NCBI GenBank assembly: GCA_035487155.1
Contig: DATHMK010000093.1
Coordinates: 15,672 to 79,671 of the forward strand
DNA length: 64,000 nucleotides
Source of the DNA: DAIDKA01 sp035487155
GTDB taxonomy: Bacteria; Pseudomonadota; Gammaproteobacteria; Steroidobacterales; Steroidobacteraceae
Direction of reading: 5' to 3'
Made by a program: the position numbers and the translations under genes. The stretch's first letter is position 1, and each line of letters begins with the position of its first letter. The notes beneath the pieces are model-generated. The model was not told the origin of the DNA and did not search any database. It saw only the letters and a program-made list of their open reading frames with translations. Positions 8,204-16,273 of this stretch are shown here, piece by piece.

Positions 8204-8548
8204 ATGTCCTTTGAAGCCGCTTCAGGTTTGGCCCAGGTACTCGGCGTCCTGCTCATGCTTTTGTGGCTGCTGTTACCCATTGACGCAGCGCTCTCAATCC
8301 GCCGCCGCAGGCGCAATAGACCTGGTTCCAGCTGTTGGTTTGCATATCTGGCCATTCTTGGATGGGCCGCTACCCTGGTCGCTTTTCTCGTCCTGTTCGT
8401 CTCCGGGCGCTGGTACGGTGAGAACGGGCCGGCTCCTCAACAGGCCGACATCGAGGCAATGGCGCTACTGGTCGTCCTGATCGTCATTCACCTGTTGCTG
8501 ATAGCCGCTGGTGGTGTGGAACATGGAAAGGCGAATGCGGCCCGGTGA
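8204..8548 (+). CDS. Small inner-membrane protein
   Basis: 114-residue protein with three hydrophobic segments: about 8-26 (LAQVLGVLLMLLWLLLPI), 43-63 (FAYLAILGWAATLVAFLVLFV, approximately) and 86-104 (ALLVVLIVIHLLLIAAGGV). A basic SIRRRRRNR loop lies between the first two and should be cytoplasmic. I do not recognise a family. It starts six bases after the VOC gene and overlaps the next gene by 26 bp, indicating translational coupling. Confidence 0.65.
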   Translation: MSFEAASGLAQVLGVLLMLLWLLLPIDAALSIRRRRRNRPGSSCWFAYLAILGWAATLVAFLVLFVSGRWYGENGPAPQQADIEAMALLVVLIVIHLLLIAAGGVEHGKANAAR

Positions 8549-8975
8549 GCGTCCACAACGGCCTGACTTTGGTTCCACCGGACTGCCCCTCTGCCCAGGA
8601 TTCGCGGGGCTGCGCCCGATCACTTTCGCGCTCCTGCTCACATCCTGCCTCTCCTCCTGTGCCGATCGGACGCCGCCCATTGGGCGGGACCTCGGGTCCA
8701 CCGACGCACGCTCCGATTTTGACCGACGCGTGCAGGATCGATTTCCGATTGGCTCGGACGAACAGCAACTGCTGACCGAGCTTGGGAAGGAAGGTTTCCA
8801 GGTCCGGGATGGGATTGCCATGTCGCTGCATTATCCGCCGCCGGCCCGATTCAGATCCGCCGCGGATTACAGTGCCGATCAGTTTCTTTGCAAGTCAAGT
8901 TGGACGATTCTATGGAGTGCCGACAACGGCAGGATCACGGCCATCGCCGGCGACTTTCTGCCAATCTGTCTGTGA
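8523..8975 (+). CDS. Putative lipoprotein
   Basis: 150-residue protein. A basic N-terminus is followed by a hydrophobic stretch ending LLLTSCLSSCADRT at about residues 37-50, which resembles a lipobox, although the n-region is unusually long. The mature part has no recognised domain; it includes PIGSDEQQLLTELGKEGF (a segment seen in small SmpA/BamE-like proteins, weakly) and a terminal GRITAIAGDFLPICL strand. The ATG at 8523 was preferred to GTG 8511. The 5' end overlaps the upstream membrane-protein gene. Confidence 0.5.
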   Translation: MERRMRPGERPQRPDFGSTGLPLCPGFAGLRPITFALLLTSCLSSCADRTPPIGRDLGSTDARSDFDRRVQDRFPIGSDEQQLLTELGKEGFQVRDGIAMSLHYPPPARFRSAADYSADQFLCKSSWTILWSADNGRITAIAGDFLPICL

Positions 8976-9020
8976 ACGCAGTTCAACTGCACGGACATCG
9001 GTGCCTCCCGGAGCCTGCTC

Positions 9021-9296
9021 ATGATCACGCTCAACAAGCGCTTCAGTGCCCAGTTGCAGATTAGCCCGAAAAAAGGCGGCTGGACCTACGTTGTGATGCC
9101 GGGCTCCGCTGAATATTTCAAGACCAGAGGTCTTGTAAAGGTCAAAGCCACGATCGATGGAATTCCGTTCCAGAGCTCATTCATGGCCCTCGGCGATGGA
9201 ACCCATAAGCTGCCCATCAAGGCAGAGCTGCGCGCCAGCCTTGGCAAGGCCGCAGGAGAGCGCGTGACCATTCGCCTCCTGAAGCGAGTGAGATGA
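9021..9296 (+). CDS. DUF1905-domain protein
   Basis: 91-residue soluble beta-rich protein matching DUF1905. It has the early strand RFSAQLQI, GGWTYVVMPGSAEYFKTRGL near residues 18-37, GTIDG-type turn VKVKATIDGIPFQSSFMALG, and the basic KLPIKAELRASLGKAAGERV. In many proteins this domain precedes a YdeI/OmdA-like module; here it stands alone. The molecular role is unknown. Upstream (8976-9020) I see no clear attC. Downstream, 9288-9343 contains a weak one. Confidence 0.8.
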   Translation: MITLNKRFSAQLQISPKKGGWTYVVMPGSAEYFKTRGLVKVKATIDGIPFQSSFMALGDGTHKLPIKAELRASLGKAAGERVTIRLLKRVR

Positions 9297-9343
9297 TCGT
9301 TCGCCGCAGTGATGCGACACGCCGCTCGATTTCGACGTTGGGC
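9288..9343 (+). other. Degenerate attC-like site
   Basis: The right box GTTGGGC (9337-9343) fits GTTRRRY exactly and is preceded by CCGCTCGATTTCGAC, resembling the CCGCTCAA..TC right arms elsewhere. The left arm near 9288-9305 (AGATGATCGTTCGCCGC) overlaps the TGA at 9294-9296 and pairs only in part. The next start codon is five bases after the box. Confidence 0.35.
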
Positions 9344-9348
9344 GCCAA

Positions 9349-9642
9349 GTGATATTCCCGTCAAGTCGATGGGTCGTCTTACTCATATTTCTCGCCGATC
9401 TTTGGCGCGCGCTGCCGAATAGCGACTTGGTGTGGGCGGTGCTCATCTGCGATGGTGCCGCGGCCGGACTGATATTCTTTGCACGACAGATCGACGACAT
9501 CACCTTTGGAACCACCCAAAGGGGATACCAGATTGATTCGCACACACCGCCGTTTCTCATCGCCGGCTTTGGTTGGCTACTGCTCTTGAGCTTCTCCGCG
9601 CTTTTGATATCGGGTCGGCTGGTCCGCTACACCCACATGTAG
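9349..9642 (+). CDS. Small inner-membrane protein, last cassette-type gene
   Basis: 97-residue protein with hydrophobic segments at about 7-22, 26-43 and 71-90 (GFGWLLLLSFSALLISG). No family is recognised. The GTG start lies six bases after a GTTGGGC box. The gene is convergent with the quinohemoprotein dehydrogenase gene that ends at 9683. The 40 bp between them hold no palindrome, so the array seems to stop here without a final site, or the last attC has been lost. Confidence 0.5.
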   Translation: MIFPSSRWVVLLIFLADLWRALPNSDLVWAVLICDGAAAGLIFFARQIDDITFGTTQRGYQIDSHTPPFLIAGFGWLLLLSFSALLISGRLVRYTHM

Positions 9643-9682
9643 GGATGCTGCCAGCTCGCCAAGAGGGCGGCCCCGCGCATGC

Positions 9683-11773
9683 CTATGGCCGCGTCGCTGC
9701 CGCTGCCAGCGCCGCCTTGGCCTGATTGGCGCGATCGATGAGGTAGGCGCGGATGCTCTCCAGTTCCTCGGGGCTCACCTTGCCCTTGAAGGAGGCCATG
9801 CCGCCGTCCTGCATGGCGCCATCGATCACGATGGTCCGCATCACCTCGGCAGTGCCGATCGCGGGCGAATAGCGCAGATCCGGGAAGGCGCCGCGGTTGG
9901 CATAGGAGGTGTCGTGGCACATGGCGCAATGATCGGCGAAGGCCTGTTGACCGGCGGCGATGACTTCCTTCGAGGCTGTCGAGGGCGGTGGGTTCAGGAC
10001 CCTCGGTGGCGGCGGTGGTGGCGCCGGCGGCAGGCTTGCGCTGCCGTTCAGTTTGAACGCCAGCAGTCGCGACTGATTGCTCATTCCATAGGGCACCAGT
10101 CCATAGCCTGCCTCCACGGCCACGTACTCCTGGCCGTCCACTTCGAAGGTGGAGGCGGCGGCCACCACGCCGGTCTGCGCCTCGAAGGTCCACAGTGGCT
10201 GGCCGTTATCCGCGCGGTAGGCGATGAACTGCCCTTTGTTCGTACCCTGGAAAACCAGGCCTCCGGCCGTCGACAGTACGCCATCGCCGATGCTGCCGTG
10301 GGGGGGCGTGCGCCATACTTCGCTCTGCTTTATCGGATCCCAGGCGATCAGTTGCGAACTCGCAGTTCGTGGCGCACTGGAATGCTGGTCCTCGTAGGTC
10401 GACGGCGGCAACCCTGTTGCCAGACCCGTTATCGAGGACATTGGTTTGCCGTTGAAGGCGTCGGCAGCCTTCATCAGCCCGCTGGTCTGGATGACCGAAA
10501 AATACGCAAGGCCGGTCTGCGGATCGTAGGAGAAGGGATGCCAGGCATGCGCGCCCTGGCCACCGGGCTGCACGATCGCGATCTTGCGTGTGATTTCGTA
10601 ACGGTCGACATCGGTCATCTTCGGCTTGCCGCTCAGCTGATCGATGCCGGTGGTCCAGCTCACAGGAACGAAGTTCCTGGCCGATATGAGCTTGCCGGTC
10701 CTGGCATCCAGTACGTAGTAGATGCCGTTCTTTGAGGCCTGCATCAGCACCCGTCGCGAGCGGCCGTCGATCTTCAGGTCGGCCAGCATCAGGGGCGAGG
10801 TCGCATCGTAGTCCCACTCATCGCCGGGGGTTTCCTGGTAATGCCAGACATACTGGCCGGTATCCGGATTCACCGCGATGATGGAGGCGATGTACAGATT
10901 GTCGCCGCCGCCCGCGCCGCGGTACTGGCGATTCCAGGGTGAGCCGTTGCCGGTGCCGATGTACAGCAGGTTCAGACGAGAGTCATAGACTATGCCGTCC
11001 CACACCGTGCCGCCGCCGCCCCACTTCCAGAAGTCACCATTCCAGGTGCTCGCAGCGGCATTGAGATAGTCGGGCTCCTGGCCGTCGGCCGGATTGCCCG
11101 GCACCGTGTAGAAGCGCCACAGCTGCCTGCCGGTCTCGGCGTCATAGGCGGAGATGTAGCCGCGCACGCCGAATTCAGCACCGGCGTTGCCGATGATGAC
11201 CTTGCCATTGGCGATGCGCGGTGCGCCGGTGCTGGTCACCGGCTTGTCATGATCCAGAGTCAGAGTGCTCCACACGACCGCGCCGGTTCCGGCGTCCAGG
11301 GCCACCAGTCGGCCGTCGTAGGTTGACACATAGATGCGGCCCTTCCAGGCGGCCACGCCGCGATTGACGAGGTCACAGCAACCACGCCCGGCAAACTCGC
11401 CCGGCACCTTGGGGTCATAGGCCCACAGCAACTTGCCGGTGCGCGCATCCACTGCCTTGACCTTGCTCCAGGCCGTCGAAAAATACAGCACGCCGTCGAT
11501 GGCCAGCGGAGTCGCCTCCTGGCCGCGGTTGCTGTCGAAGTCCAGGTACCAGGCCAGGGACAGCTGCTTCACATTGTCGGTGTTGATCTGCTTGAGCGGG
11601 CTGTAGCGCTGCTCGTCCGTGGTTCGACCCACGGTCAACCATTGACCGGGCTCGGAAGCTGCTTTGCCCAGACGGGCGGCATCCACGGCCGCAGGACCGG
11701 CGGCCTGGGCTGCGGCGCACTGCAACAGCACGGCGGCCAACCAGGGCCCGATCAGCTTTGAACACCTAATCAT
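9683..11773 (-). CDS. PQQ-dependent quinohemoprotein alcohol dehydrogenase
   Basis: 696-residue periplasmic enzyme: signal peptide (MIRCSKLIGPWLAAVLLQCAAAQAAG), eight-bladed PQQ propeller (about 35-560), and a C-terminal cytochrome c domain with ADHCAMCHDTSYANRGAFPDL (heme-binding CxxCH near residue 620). The vicinal Cys pair in GRGCCDLVNRG, which caps PQQ in this family, is present, as are the catalytic-site segments GNGSPWNR and DEWDYDATSP. This is the type II quinohemoprotein layout: oxidation of a primary or secondary alcohol, electrons passed via heme c to the respiratory chain. ATG 11773 has GGGGGGAG upstream; an in-frame codon at 11830 adds 19 unlikely residues. It is divergent from the dienelactone hydrolase gene, suggesting a shared control region at 11774-11880. 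Confidence 0.93.
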   Translation of the reverse strand: MIRCSKLIGPWLAAVLLQCAAAQAAGPAAVDAARLGKAASEPGQWLTVGRTTDEQRYSPLKQINTDNVKQLSLAWYLDFDSNRGQEATPLAIDGVLYFSTAWSKVKAVDARTGKLLWAYDPKVPGEFAGRGCCDLVNRGVAAWKGRIYVSTYDGRLVALDAGTGAVVWSTLTLDHDKPVTSTGAPRIANGKVIIGNAGAEFGVRGYISAYDAETGRQLWRFYTVPGNPADGQEPDYLNAAASTWNGDFWKWGGGGTVWDGIVYDSRLNLLYIGTGNGSPWNRQYRGAGGGDNLYIASIIAVNPDTGQYVWHYQETPGDEWDYDATSPLMLADLKIDGRSRRVLMQASKNGIYYVLDARTGKLISARNFVPVSWTTGIDQLSGKPKMTDVDRYEITRKIAIVQPGGQGAHAWHPFSYDPQTGLAYFSVIQTSGLMKAADAFNGKPMSSITGLATGLPPSTYEDQHSSAPRTASSQLIAWDPIKQSEVWRTPPHGSIGDGVLSTAGGLVFQGTNKGQFIAYRADNGQPLWTFEAQTGVVAAASTFEVDGQEYVAVEAGYGLVPYGMSNQSRLLAFKLNGSASLPPAPPPPPPRVLNPPPSTASKEVIAAGQQAFADHCAMCHDTSYANRGAFPDLRYSPAIGTAEVMRTIVIDGAMQDGGMASFKGKVSPEELESIRAYLIDRANQAKAALAAAATRP

Positions 11774-11880
11774 GAAAGCTCCCCCCTCGTCCTGGCGCTG
11801 ACTGTATGACTTGCGCGGTTGCCAACGCAACGCCAGACTCTGCGTTCGGCCCCCACGCTGCGGTCAACAGGAGAGCTAGG

Positions 11881-12750
11881 ATGTGCGAGCAAGACGATTT
11901 CGATGCCATGGTGTCCTACCAGCGCCGCGCGACTCTGTCGCGGCGGGAGTTCGGGGCGGTTTCGCTGGGCGCGGGCCTCGTGTCACTGGTGCCGGCCGGC
12001 GCCTATGCCGCTGAGACCACGGGCGCCGATGTCGAGATCAAGACGCCCGATGGCACCTGCGATGCCTATTTCGTGCATCCCGCCAAGGGCAGGCATCCTG
12101 CAGTTCTCATCTGGCCCGACATTTTCGGCCTGCGCCCTGCCTTCAAGGACATGGCCAAGCGCCTGGCCGAGTCCGGCTACTCGGTACTCGTGATCAACCC
12201 CTTCTACCGCATCAAGAAGGCGCCGACCTCGACCACCACCACCTTCGATGCCACCACGCGCGCGATGCTCACCAGCATGATGGGATCGCTGACCCCGGCC
12301 ACCGCGGCCACCGATGGGGCGGCGTTCGTTCCCTGGCTTGACCAGCAGCACTCCGTCGACAAGAAGAAAAAGCTGGGGACGACGGGCTATTGCATGGGCG
12401 GCCCGTTCACTTTCCGGCTTGCTGCGCAGTTCCCGGATCGGGTCGGCGCCATCGCGACTTTCCACGGTGCTGCGCTTGCGACATCCTCGCCGGACAGCCC
12501 GCACCTGCTGATCCCCAAGATGAAGGCCAGCGCGCTGATCGCCATAGCCGCCAGCGATGACATGCAGGATCCGAAGGCCAAGGACACCCTCGAGGCCGCC
12601 TTCACCGCGGCCGGCCTACCGCACGAGGTGCAGGTCTATGAGGGCACCAAGCACGGCTGGTGTCCGCCGGATTCTGGCGTCTATGACCATGATTCGGCGG
12701 AGAAGGCCTGGTCGCGGCTGCTGTTCTGGTTCAACAAGTCATTGGTGTAA
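11881..12750 (+). CDS. Tat-exported dienelactone hydrolase-family protein
   Basis: 289-residue alpha/beta hydrolase of the dienelactone hydrolase family. The triad is visible: Cys in GYCMGG, Asp in AASDD, His in TKHGWCPP. The N-terminus carries LSRREFGAVSLGAGLVSLVPAGA, a twin-arginine signal, so the enzyme is likely folded before export to the periplasm, which is unusual for a family best known from cytosolic chlorocatechol breakdown. ATG 11881 has AGGAGAG upstream. The TAA stop and the next ATG overlap (TAATG at 12748-12752), so it is coupled to the aldo/keto reductase gene. Substrate unknown. Confidence 0.88.
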   Translation: MCEQDDFDAMVSYQRRATLSRREFGAVSLGAGLVSLVPAGAYAAETTGADVEIKTPDGTCDAYFVHPAKGRHPAVLIWPDIFGLRPAFKDMAKRLAESGYSVLVINPFYRIKKAPTSTTTTFDATTRAMLTSMMGSLTPATAATDGAAFVPWLDQQHSVDKKKKLGTTGYCMGGPFTFRLAAQFPDRVGAIATFHGAALATSSPDSPHLLIPKMKASALIAIAASDDMQDPKAKDTLEAAFTAAGLPHEVQVYEGTKHGWCPPDSGVYDHDSAEKAWSRLLFWFNKSLV

Positions 12751-13751
12751 TGCCGATCCACGCGTACGCCGCACATGAATACCCTCAAGTCATGAACAGA
12801 TTTCTGGGCCTGGGTTGCATGGGCATGTCGGGCATGTATGGGCCCGCCGATCGCGCGGAAAGCATCGCCACCATCCATGCTGCGCTGGCAGCCGGCATCA
12901 CCCTGCTGGATACCGGTGACTTCTACGGCATGGGGCACAATGAGCTTCTGATCCGCGATGCGCTGGTCGGACGGTCACGCGAACAGGTTCAGATCAGTGT
13001 CAAATTCGGGGCGCTTCGCGGACCGGACGGGGCATGGCTGGGGTACGACAGCCGCCCTGCCGCGATCCGCAATTTCCTCACCTACTCGCTGCAGCGGCTG
13101 GGCACCGACTACATCGACATCTACCGCCCCGCGCGGCTTGATCCGGGAGTTCCCATCGAGGAGACGGTTGGCGCGATCGCCGCACTCATCAAGGAGGGTT
13201 ACGTACGGCAGGTCGGGCTGTCCGAAGTCGGCGCGGCAACGCTGCGCCGTGCCGCCGCCGTGCATCCCATCAGCGACCTTCAGATCGAATACTCGCTGAT
13301 CTCGCGCGGCATCGAGGCGCAGATCCTGCCCACCTGCCGTGAGCTGGGTATCGACATCACCGCCTACGGGGTTCTGTCGCGCGGACTGATCAGCGGCCAC
13401 TGGACCGCCGGTTCAGCCAGCGGCAAGGATTTCCGTGCCTTCAGTCCGCGTTTCCAGGGTCAGAATCTCAGTGCCAATCTGGCGCTGGTCGAAAAACTGC
13501 GCGCGATCGCCTCGAGTATCGGCGCCAGTGTCGCGCAGGTGGCCATCGCCTGGGTGGCCGCTCAGGGCACGGACATCATTCCACTGGTCGGGTCACGGAC
13601 CCGCAAGCAGCTCACCGAGGCCCTGGGAGCGGTGTCTCTGCAATTGACCGCCGAGCATCTGGAAGCGCTGTCGGAGGCCATTCCGGCCGATGCCGCGGCC
13701 GGCGGCCGCTATCCGCAGGCCGCTCTGCAGCACCTCGACAGCGAGCAGTAA
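12750..13751 (+). CDS. Aldo/keto reductase
   Basis: 333-residue TIM-barrel oxidoreductase. FLGLGCMGMSGMYG near residue 18, LLDTGDFYGMGHNE (catalytic Asp54 and Tyr59) and ISVKFG (Lys85) are seen. At the usual catalytic His position the sequence is IDIYRPARLDP, that is Ala128 in place of His. I recall this YRPARLDP variant from a subgroup, so activity is not excluded. The C-terminal NADPH-binding VGSRTRKQLTEALGAV is present. The start at 12750 overlaps the upstream stop; ATG 12792 (MNRFLGLG) would give a more typical N-terminus and is a real alternative. Confidence 0.88.
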   Translation: MPIHAYAAHEYPQVMNRFLGLGCMGMSGMYGPADRAESIATIHAALAAGITLLDTGDFYGMGHNELLIRDALVGRSREQVQISVKFGALRGPDGAWLGYDSRPAAIRNFLTYSLQRLGTDYIDIYRPARLDPGVPIEETVGAIAALIKEGYVRQVGLSEVGAATLRRAAAVHPISDLQIEYSLISRGIEAQILPTCRELGIDITAYGVLSRGLISGHWTAGSASGKDFRAFSPRFQGQNLSANLALVEKLRAIASSIGASVAQVAIAWVAAQGTDIIPLVGSRTRKQLTEALGAVSLQLTAEHLEALSEAIPADAAAGGRYPQAALQHLDSEQ

Positions 13752-13756
13752 CGGCA

Positions 13757-14299
13757 CTAGCGCGCCGCGACCTCCTCCTGAGAAGGCTTCAGTACGTCGG
13801 CGCGCAGGCCCACGTTGATCTTCTCGCAGGTCGACACGGGGATGAGCTTGATATTCTTGGCCGAAAACAAGGGCACGATCGTTCTTGTGGCCTCCTGCAG
13901 CAACGCGCAATCCCCGCCCATTTGAACGGGCTGCCAGTGGGCATCAATCGGCGATTCCCCGGCCGCTCCGTCGGCGCCGTTGGGGGCCAGTACCTTGAAC
14001 GTCATGGCCACGCACGGACGAGCTCCCGCCCGCCAGCAGCCGCGCATGTCACGGATGATGGAGCGTGCGCCAAGCTGCCGCAGCACGAACACGACTTGCG
14101 TATAGAGCTGTTCGTTGCTGGTGGGTGTCAGCGCCAGTGGCTCGCCACTGTCCCTGATTTCCGGACTGAGGTAGTCGGGGCCCACGAAGCGCAGCTCACG
14201 CTGCACCCAGACCGCGGGTTGGCTCGGAGCCACCGCTTCGGCGCCACCGCAGGCCAAGAGGCCGATGATCGCCATTGGAACCAGAATGCGGATAAGCAT
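13757..14299 (-). CDS. Periplasmic hypothetical protein
   Basis: 180-residue protein with a Sec signal peptide (MLIRILVPMAIIGLLACGGAEA; the Cys could also be a lipobox). The mature part contains several Cys residues (RGCWRAGARPCVAM, GGDCALLQEA, VSTCEKINVG), compatible with disulfides in the periplasm. No domain is recognised. GAGG lies upstream of ATG 14299. It is convergent with the aldo/keto reductase gene, whose stop is 5 bp away. Confidence 0.7.
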   Translation of the reverse strand: MLIRILVPMAIIGLLACGGAEAVAPSQPAVWVQRELRFVGPDYLSPEIRDSGEPLALTPTSNEQLYTQVVFVLRQLGARSIIRDMRGCWRAGARPCVAMTFKVLAPNGADGAAGESPIDAHWQPVQMGGDCALLQEATRTIVPLFSAKNIKLIPVSTCEKINVGLRADVLKPSQEEVAAR

Positions 14300-14368
14300 G
14301 GGAATTCCTCCAGAGCCTACCCGGCAAATTCTAGTCCTTTGCCCCTATTCGAACCACAAATTCCGCTG

Positions 14369-14701
14369 TTACGCCGCCACCGCCTCCGAGTGGTCATAAG
14401 GGGCGGCCCTGACCAGGTCGATTACATCGATGGGGGCAAATTCCGCCCACTCGACGCCCATCACTGCGCCCGAGCGGCGCACCAGATACGCATCGATGAC
14501 GCAATCATAGGAGATCGCGCCAGCACTGCGGCTGATGGATACCTGCAGGCGCGACCCAATGCTAGAGTCCAACGGGCTCACGAGCAGTGCGCCGCCCAGG
14601 CTGATATTGCTGAGCCGACCGGACTCGCACCGGGACATGCCGGGGTGCATGACCCGGATCGGAAGATCCATGGCAACCCTGTTTCCCCAACGATGGTCCA
14701 T
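14369..14701 (-). CDS. PilZ-domain protein
   Basis: 110-residue single-domain PilZ protein, a probable c-di-GMP receptor. The N-terminal RWGNRV replaces the canonical RxxxR loop (only one well-spaced Arg pair is seen), and SNISLGGALLVSP gives the [D/N]xSxxG motif near residues 31-43. The C-terminal GAVMGVEWAEF strand matches the barrel's end. It is a short stand-alone domain, so it is likely an adaptor acting on a motility, polysaccharide or regulatory partner encoded elsewhere. Confidence 0.82.
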   Translation of the reverse strand: MDHRWGNRVAMDLPIRVMHPGMSRCESGRLSNISLGGALLVSPLDSSIGSRLQVSISRSAGAISYDCVIDAYLVRRSGAVMGVEWAEFAPIDVIDLVRAAPYDHSEAVAA

Positions 14702-14771
14702 GCCGAATTATCGCAACCGTCGCCTTATCTTTGCTCGGCGCCGATCGGACATTTACGGCGTGAGATTTTTC

Positions 14772-16097
14772 CTACAGATGCGCCATCTGCAGCTGCTGCG
14801 CGGCCCGCTGTCCGGTTCCCAGTGCACCATGCACCGTGCCCCAGTGGCCGGTGACATCGGTGTGCTCACCGGCAAAGAAGAGCGTATCGCCAATGGGCGT
14901 GGACAATATGGACGAGGCCTCGAGGGCCCCCGCAGGGGCATAACTATAGGCGCCGCGGCAATGCGGATCGCGCGTCCAGTCGTGGCAGTGATGGCTGATC
15001 AGGGCCGCCTTGAGCCTCGCTTTCGGCACCTCCACGATGTGCGACAAAGCCTCCAAGGCCTGCTCTGCCAGCGCCGCGGGGAGGTTCGCTGAGTCCAGGC
15101 GGCGCATGAGCTCGCACGCGCGCGTACCGCCCGCCCAGGCCGTTATCAGCGGTGCAGGGTTGGGCATTGGCGTCCACCAGGTCGGCAATGGTTCCTGCGG
15201 TGCATAAAGAAAGCTCAGATCCTCGGGCCAATATTTTGCGTCGAACAGCAGGCTGGTGCGCAGTACATGCCCGAATGCCAGCCGGGACGCGGCCTGCAAG
15301 GCTTCTGCGGGCTCGGGCGAGAACTGAAGCGCGGCCTGCAGGACGCCCAACGGCACCGTGATGACGCACTGCTTCGCCGTAAGTTTGAAGTTTGCGCCAG
15401 CGGGCCCGGTGCCCGATAGCTGGACGGTGTGGGCCGCCCAGTCGATGCGTTGCACTTGGTGGTCGAGCAGCAGCTGGCCGCCGGCGGCGCGAATGCGATC
15501 CAGCAGATAGGCCGGTAGCGCCCCGTAGCCTGCACAGACATGGAACAGTCGGTCTGCGTCAATGGCGTCTTCGGCTTGCTGTTGCCGCACCAGCGCAGCG
15601 ATGCCGATGCGGTTGCGATCGGCCGCATTGAAACCCTCGACGTAGGCGCACGCGCGCTGCGCCGCGGCTCCACCGATGTGGGCGCGCACCAGATACTCGG
15701 CGAAAGTCTCATCGGTGCCTTCGGGCTGCATCATGAACCAGGTGATCAGGTCTTCGAGCACCTTGCTGGGATCGTTCTCGACGCGTCTTGCGGATGTCAG
15801 CTTGCCGGCATCGAAATAAAGCCGGGACCCGTCAAGTTCCTGGGTCTGCAGGTTCGCCTCCTGCAGCAGCTTGCAGGTGGACTGCGGCAAGCCGTGGACG
15901 AACTCCGCGCCCAGTTCCACCGGCAGCGGGTCTGCGTCCCTTGCCGGCACCCGTTGCGTGTGGATCCGACCGCCGATGCGCGATCGCGCCTCCAGAATCA
16001 CGACCTTTTTGCCGCCCTCGGCCAGCGCACGGGCGGCCGCGAGACCTGCCGCGCCCGCGCCCAGCACCACCACCTCAATCTCGCCCGGATGTTTCAT
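14772..16097 (-). CDS. Flavin monoamine oxidase-family enzyme
   Basis: 441-residue FAD amine oxidase. The N-terminal VVVLGAGAAGLAAARALAEG is the Rossmann FAD-binding GxGxxG motif, followed by EARSRIGGRIHT. The C-terminal FFAGEHTDVTGHWGTVHGAL is the second FAD-contact motif of the family. No signal peptide is visible. Such enzymes oxidise primary or polyamine substrates to imines with H2O2 release. ATG 16097 is the family start. It is divergent from the RND operon across 176 bp that hold a hairpin (16143-16165). Confidence 0.9.
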   Translation of the reverse strand: MKHPGEIEVVVLGAGAAGLAAARALAEGGKKVVILEARSRIGGRIHTQRVPARDADPLPVELGAEFVHGLPQSTCKLLQEANLQTQELDGSRLYFDAGKLTSARRVENDPSKVLEDLITWFMMQPEGTDETFAEYLVRAHIGGAAAQRACAYVEGFNAADRNRIGIAALVRQQQAEDAIDADRLFHVCAGYGALPAYLLDRIRAAGGQLLLDHQVQRIDWAAHTVQLSGTGPAGANFKLTAKQCVITVPLGVLQAALQFSPEPAEALQAASRLAFGHVLRTSLLFDAKYWPEDLSFLYAPQEPLPTWWTPMPNPAPLITAWAGGTRACELMRRLDSANLPAALAEQALEALSHIVEVPKARLKAALISHHCHDWTRDPHCRGAYSYAPAGALEASSILSTPIGDTLFFAGEHTDVTGHWGTVHGALGTGQRAAQQLQMAHL

Positions 16098-16142
16098 TGC
16101 GTTACCAGTATGTTACGGCCTCTCTCAAAAGGGGTAGACGCA

Positions 16143-16165
16143 GGCCCCCACCTGGGGACCTTTTT
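16143..16165 (+). terminator. Terminator-like hairpin in the RND operon leader
   Basis: GGCCCCCACCTGGGGACC followed by five T residues: GG.CCCC pairs with GGGG.CC across an ACCT loop. It reads as an intrinsic terminator on the plus strand, about 110 bp before the RND adaptor start, with no plus-strand gene upstream to terminate. It may therefore act as an attenuator in the pump operon leader, or simply insulate it. Confidence 0.3.
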
Positions 16166-16273
16166 CCTAGGGCATGGGGTGAATGTTCAATGGGCGCCCC
16201 GGACCGGATGATGTGACCCATCAGCACTGGCTGTGAAAACAGACAGAGAGTCATTGAGTACGGGGAGTTCGCC

